From Leptotrichia sp. oral taxon 847 (GTDB taxonomy: Bacteria > Fusobacteriota > Fusobacteriia > Fusobacteriales > Leptotrichiaceae), in the NCBI RefSeq assembly GCF_001553645.1, contig NZ_CP014231.1, positions 1,984,001 through 2,048,000 on the forward strand: 64,000 nt of DNA, written 5' to 3'. The notes beneath the pieces are model-generated. The model ran no database searches and was not told the origin of the DNA. It saw nothing but the letters and a program-made list of their open reading frames with translations. Within the stretch, counting starts at the first letter, position 1; each line of letters opens with the position of its first letter. A program made the position numbers and the translations under genes. Of the stretch, positions 61,231 through 64,000 are shown in pieces.

Positions 61231-62025
61231 TTATTTTTCCCGCTTTGATTTTATAAAGTGTATAAAAGTAATTATTTCTTTTTTTTCAGAGTCGCTAAAA
61301 TTTTCGGAATTTAAAATATATCTGTCCAAATCATCGTTTGGTGCAATATCGTTTTGTTTATTCAAAAAATAGGTTGCAATTGTTCCAGTAATCATTCCAA
61401 AGGTACCAATTCCAATGAGCATTAGAAAGATGGCAACAAATCTTCCAATATAAGTCTTAGGAGAAATATCCCCATAGCCAACTGTAGTTGCTGTGACGAA
61501 TGCCCACCAAAGGCTGTCGCCATAATTCATTTTTTCCACATAGGAAATGACAAGAGCTGAGATTATAATTCCAAGTCCCGCCATAATTAATAGATAAATT
61601 AACCCATTTAATTTTAAAAATTTTTTTACTTTTTTATATGTCTTTTTTACAAAAAGATAAAATCGAGATAATTTTAAATGTCTAAAAATTTTTGCAAATT
61701 TTCTAATTTTAAAAATTCTAAACAATCTAAAAATTGAATAATATGGAATTATTGAAATTAAATCGGGAATATTGTTTTCAATAAAATCAGCTTTGTGCTT
61801 AGCAAATATAAATCTTATGATATAATCAACGGCGAAAATCAAATAAATTGAAAAATCAATAAATTCCAAAAGAGGATTTTTTGAAATATGAATATCGCCG
61901 TGTAAATCAAGGAGTGTTGTGGCAAAACTGTAAATTGCAAGAAAAATAAAAAATATTTGATAATTTATCTTAAATTTTTTATTTTTATTAATATCACTTT
62001 TGATTTTATGTATTTTATTCTTCAA
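61231..62025 (-). CDS. Voltage-gated-type potassium channel
   Basis: 264-residue membrane protein with six predicted segments. An S4-like segment rich in Arg/Lys (IFRLFRIFKIRKFAKIFRHL) precedes the pore with the selectivity filter TATTVGYGDI. The short C-terminal tail is polar, with no RCK domain. It probably forms a tetrameric K+ channel in the inner membrane. It lies 11 bp downstream of the flavoprotein gene and may be co-transcribed with it. Confidence 0.88.
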   Translation of the reverse strand: MKNKIHKIKSDINKNKKFKINYQIFFIFLAIYSFATTLLDLHGDIHISKNPLLEFIDFSIYLIFAVDYIIRFIFAKHKADFIENNIPDLISIIPYYSIFRLFRIFKIRKFAKIFRHLKLSRFYLFVKKTYKKVKKFLKLNGLIYLLIMAGLGIIISALVISYVEKMNYGDSLWWAFVTATTVGYGDISPKTYIGRFVAIFLMLIGIGTFGMITGTIATYFLNKQNDIAPNDDLDRYILNSENFSDSEKKEIITFIHFIKSKREK

Positions 62026-62036
62026 AAAAAACTCCC

Positions 62037-63374
62037 TTATTTAATAACTTTTCTATAAACTACAAGAAGAGGATTCCAAACACTCGCATTTGTTGGAGAG
62101 TAAGCAAAATCAATTTCGATAAATTTTTCAATTGGTATTTCAAAAGTGATAACAATTGCAATTTGGTCGATAAATTGTGCGACAGCTTCAAAACCAACCA
62201 TTGCACCACCCAAGACAACTTTTTTATCTTTATCATAAACAATTTCTGCACTTGCAGGAAACGAATCTGCGAATCCAGAGTTTTTATACATCGCTTTCAT
62301 TTTTACGACGTCAGCATTGTATCCAAGCTCAGTTGCTTCTTTTAACGACAACCCAGTTTGTGCCAATTTTATATCATAAAATGAAGTGGCAAATGAGCGG
62401 ATTAATCCTTTCCAGCTTATATTTTTTCCAGATAAATGTTTAGCCAACATCATTCCGTGTTTATTTGCAACATCTCCAAGTGGCTCAAATAAATTTCTGT
62501 CAGTTTTGTAATACTTATTAAATACACAATCTCCAATTGCGTAGACATCGTCTATATTTGTTTCAAATTTGTCATTTACGACGATTTTTCCACTGTCAGT
62601 TTTTAATGTTTTAGGTAAAAAATCTATGTTTGGAGTAACTCCTATACTAAATAATGCGATATCAAAGTCAATATTTTCAGATGTATCCAATTTTACTGAT
62701 TTTGCAATATTATTTTCAGAGTTTATGGCAACGACACCAGAATTTAATTTTAGATTTATATCTTTTTCTTCAAATTTTTTGTAAATTTTTGTCTTTAAAT
62801 CTTCTGAAATTGTCGGAAAAATTTCCTTTGCTTTTTCAACCACAGTAACATTAAGTCCATTTTTTTTGAAAGATTCTGCCATTTCAATTCCAGCAAATCC
62901 AGCGCCAATCACAATTGCATTTTTTAATTTATTTTTATTTTGAGTAAGGTATTCTTTGATTTTAAAAGCGCTTTCAGCGTGAGATAACGTAAAGACATTT
63001 TCTAAATTTGGAAAATATCCTTCAATATTTGGAACAAATGATTTTCCACCGACAGCGATTATAAGTTTGTCATAAGAAAAAGTTCCATTAATTTCATTTC
63101 CCTTTATTTCAAGTGTTTTATTTTCAAAATCAACGCTTTTAACTTCGTGATGAATTTTTACATTAATTCCTCTTTTTATAAAATCTTCAGGTGTACCGTG
63201 CAAGACATCACTTTGTTTTAATTCGTCAGCGATAAAGTAAGGAGTTGGACACCCTGCCCAGGCTACATAGCTTGATTTTTCAAATAAGAAGATTTCATCG
63301 TTTGGATTTGCTTTTTTATATTGAGTGGAAAACATCATTCCGGCAGCTCCTCCACCAATTACAGCTATTTTCAT
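62037..63374 (-). CDS. CoA-disulfide reductase/NADH oxidase-like flavoprotein
   Basis: 445-residue FAD-dependent pyridine-nucleotide disulfide oxidoreductase of the NOX/CoADR group. FAD site: KIAVIGGGAAGMMFS. A single redox Cys lies in YVAWAGCPTPYFIADEL, the position used in CoA-disulfide reductases and NADH oxidases. The NAD(P)H site is AIVIGAGFAGIEMAESF, and VYAIGDCVFNKYY is the second FAD motif. A dimerisation domain ends the protein. Its reaction, reducing CoA disulfide or O2, cannot be fixed from sequence. Confidence 0.85.
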   Translation of the reverse strand: MKIAVIGGGAAGMMFSTQYKKANPNDEIFLFEKSSYVAWAGCPTPYFIADELKQSDVLHGTPEDFIKRGINVKIHHEVKSVDFENKTLEIKGNEINGTFSYDKLIIAVGGKSFVPNIEGYFPNLENVFTLSHAESAFKIKEYLTQNKNKLKNAIVIGAGFAGIEMAESFKKNGLNVTVVEKAKEIFPTISEDLKTKIYKKFEEKDINLKLNSGVVAINSENNIAKSVKLDTSENIDFDIALFSIGVTPNIDFLPKTLKTDSGKIVVNDKFETNIDDVYAIGDCVFNKYYKTDRNLFEPLGDVANKHGMMLAKHLSGKNISWKGLIRSFATSFYDIKLAQTGLSLKEATELGYNADVVKMKAMYKNSGFADSFPASAEIVYDKDKKVVLGGAMVGFEAVAQFIDQIAIVITFEIPIEKFIEIDFAYSPTNASVWNPLLVVYRKVIK

Positions 63375-63389
63375 AAAATTACCTCTTTT

Positions 63390-64000
63390 CTATTTGTTTT
63401 TTAATTTGTTAAATAAGTATCGAAGTCGGCTCGCTACCATATTTATACCGACTTTATTGTCTTTTCCACGTGGAATTATTACATCGGCGTATCTTTTAGA
63501 TGGTTCTACAAATTCTAAGTGCATAGGTTTTACAGTTTTAATATATTGATTTTTTATACTTTCAAAACTTCTAGCTCTTTCATTTAGATCTCTTTCTATT
63601 CTTCGCAAAAGTCTTTCGTCATCATCTGTATCTACAAATATTTTTGCATCAAATAAATTACGTATTTTTTCAATTGCTAAAACTAAAATCCCTTCCACAA
63701 TAATCAAATTTGCTGGCTCTATATGTTCAGTTCTGTTTACTCTGTTGTGAACTTGAAAATCATAAATAGGTTTTTCGATAGATTTATTGTTTTTTAATGC
63801 GAGAATGTGAGTTTCAAGCAAATCAAAATCTATCGCGTCCGGATGGTCATAATTTAATGTAACCCTTTGTTCGTAGGTCAAATGATCATTTCTTTTGTAA
63901 TAGGAATCTTGTTCAAGAAGTATTGAGTGAATTCCTTTTTTTTCCAAATTTTTAATAATTGCATGAGTTACACTAGTTTTTCCTGAACCTGTTCCTCCTG
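63390..64000 (-). CDS. udk: Uridine kinase (5' end outside window)
   Basis: Phosphorylates uridine and cytidine in pyrimidine salvage. The frame is open to the window edge: G-G-T-G-S-G-K-T-S is the Walker A motif at the 5' side, so only the first few residues are missing. Other marks are LEQDSYYKRNDHLTYEQR, NYDHPDAIDFDLLETHI, LIIVEGILVLAIEKIRNLFDAKIFVDTDDDERLLRRIERDLNERAR and YADVIIPRG. It is followed 15 bp later by the flavoprotein gene, probably one operon. Confidence 0.93.
   Translation of the reverse strand, partial: GGTGSGKTSVTHAIIKNLEKKGIHSILLEQDSYYKRNDHLTYEQRVTLNYDHPDAIDFDLLETHILALKNNKSIEKPIYDFQVHNRVNRTEHIEPANLIIVEGILVLAIEKIRNLFDAKIFVDTDDDERLLRRIERDLNERARSFESIKNQYIKTVKPMHLEFVEPSKRYADVIIPRGKDNKVGINMVASRLRYLFNKLKNK

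Overview
The window is a 64 kb piece of a very A+T-rich chromosome with short, dense operons. The genes point to Fusobacteriota, most likely the Leptotrichia group. They include a V-type ATPase (ntpA-B-D), D-lactate dehydrogenase, a patatin-type Vd autotransporter resembling Fusobacterium FplA, LpxL-type and DUF374 acyltransferases that imply a Gram-negative lipid A envelope, and a mannose-family PTS. This placement is inferred from gene content and base composition; no rRNA or tRNA gene was seen.

Layout. 1-7 kb: V-ATPase subunits (the first cut by the window edge), a HAD phosphatase, RF2 with a classical programmed +1 frameshift, and D-LDH. 7-18.5 kb: PHP phosphatase, DNA polymerase I, a MarR-GNAT fusion, pnp, pgsA, yggT, a GntR regulator, a PepSY protein and glucokinase. 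18.7-29 kb: HtrA protease; a U32 peptidase/hydroxylase gene split by an IStron (group I intron plus TnpB); an O-antigen-ligase-like protein; a SPOUT-like protein, DhaM, RimM and TrmD; and an IS256-family element. 29-38.2 kb: a bacteriocin island with exporter, adaptor, two CPBP proteases, a double-glycine peptide gene, gene remnants and an IS630-family element. 38.3-47 kb: an orphan antitoxin-like regulator, trpS, the patatin autotransporter, nagA, and the manXYZ PTS with a DUF956 protein. 47-64 kb: RidA, cardiolipin synthase, truB, an unusual DEDDy-exonuclease protein, ruvC, trmL, thyA-folA, TetR, acyltransferases, metG, lipoproteins, rpsO, a K+ channel, a CoA-disulfide-reductase-like flavoprotein and udk (cut by the window edge).

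Three things stand out. (1) A non-coding, highly structured element of about 460-470 bp occurs four times (7.1, 12.6, 35.5 and 46.7 kb) plus one remnant (18.6 kb). It has imperfect terminal inverted repeats, and one copy has a perfect 9-bp flanking duplication. Its two main hairpin loops each occur in a long or a short form, and the four copies show all four combinations. (2) The bacteriocin peptide gene is preceded by a promoter whose -35/-10 spacer contains 14 consecutive G residues, a typical phase-variation design. The peptide gene itself is broken by a one-base frameshift at an A-run, and two related promoters lie nearby. (3) The IStron sits exactly in frame in the U32 gene. A 9-bp P1 helix with the expected U-G pair can be drawn across the 5' splice site, so splicing should restore a protein of about 727 residues, while the same element carries TnpB and an apparent omega-RNA end.

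Most other genes are ordinary housekeeping genes. Promoters are given only where both hexamers and their spacing are clear.
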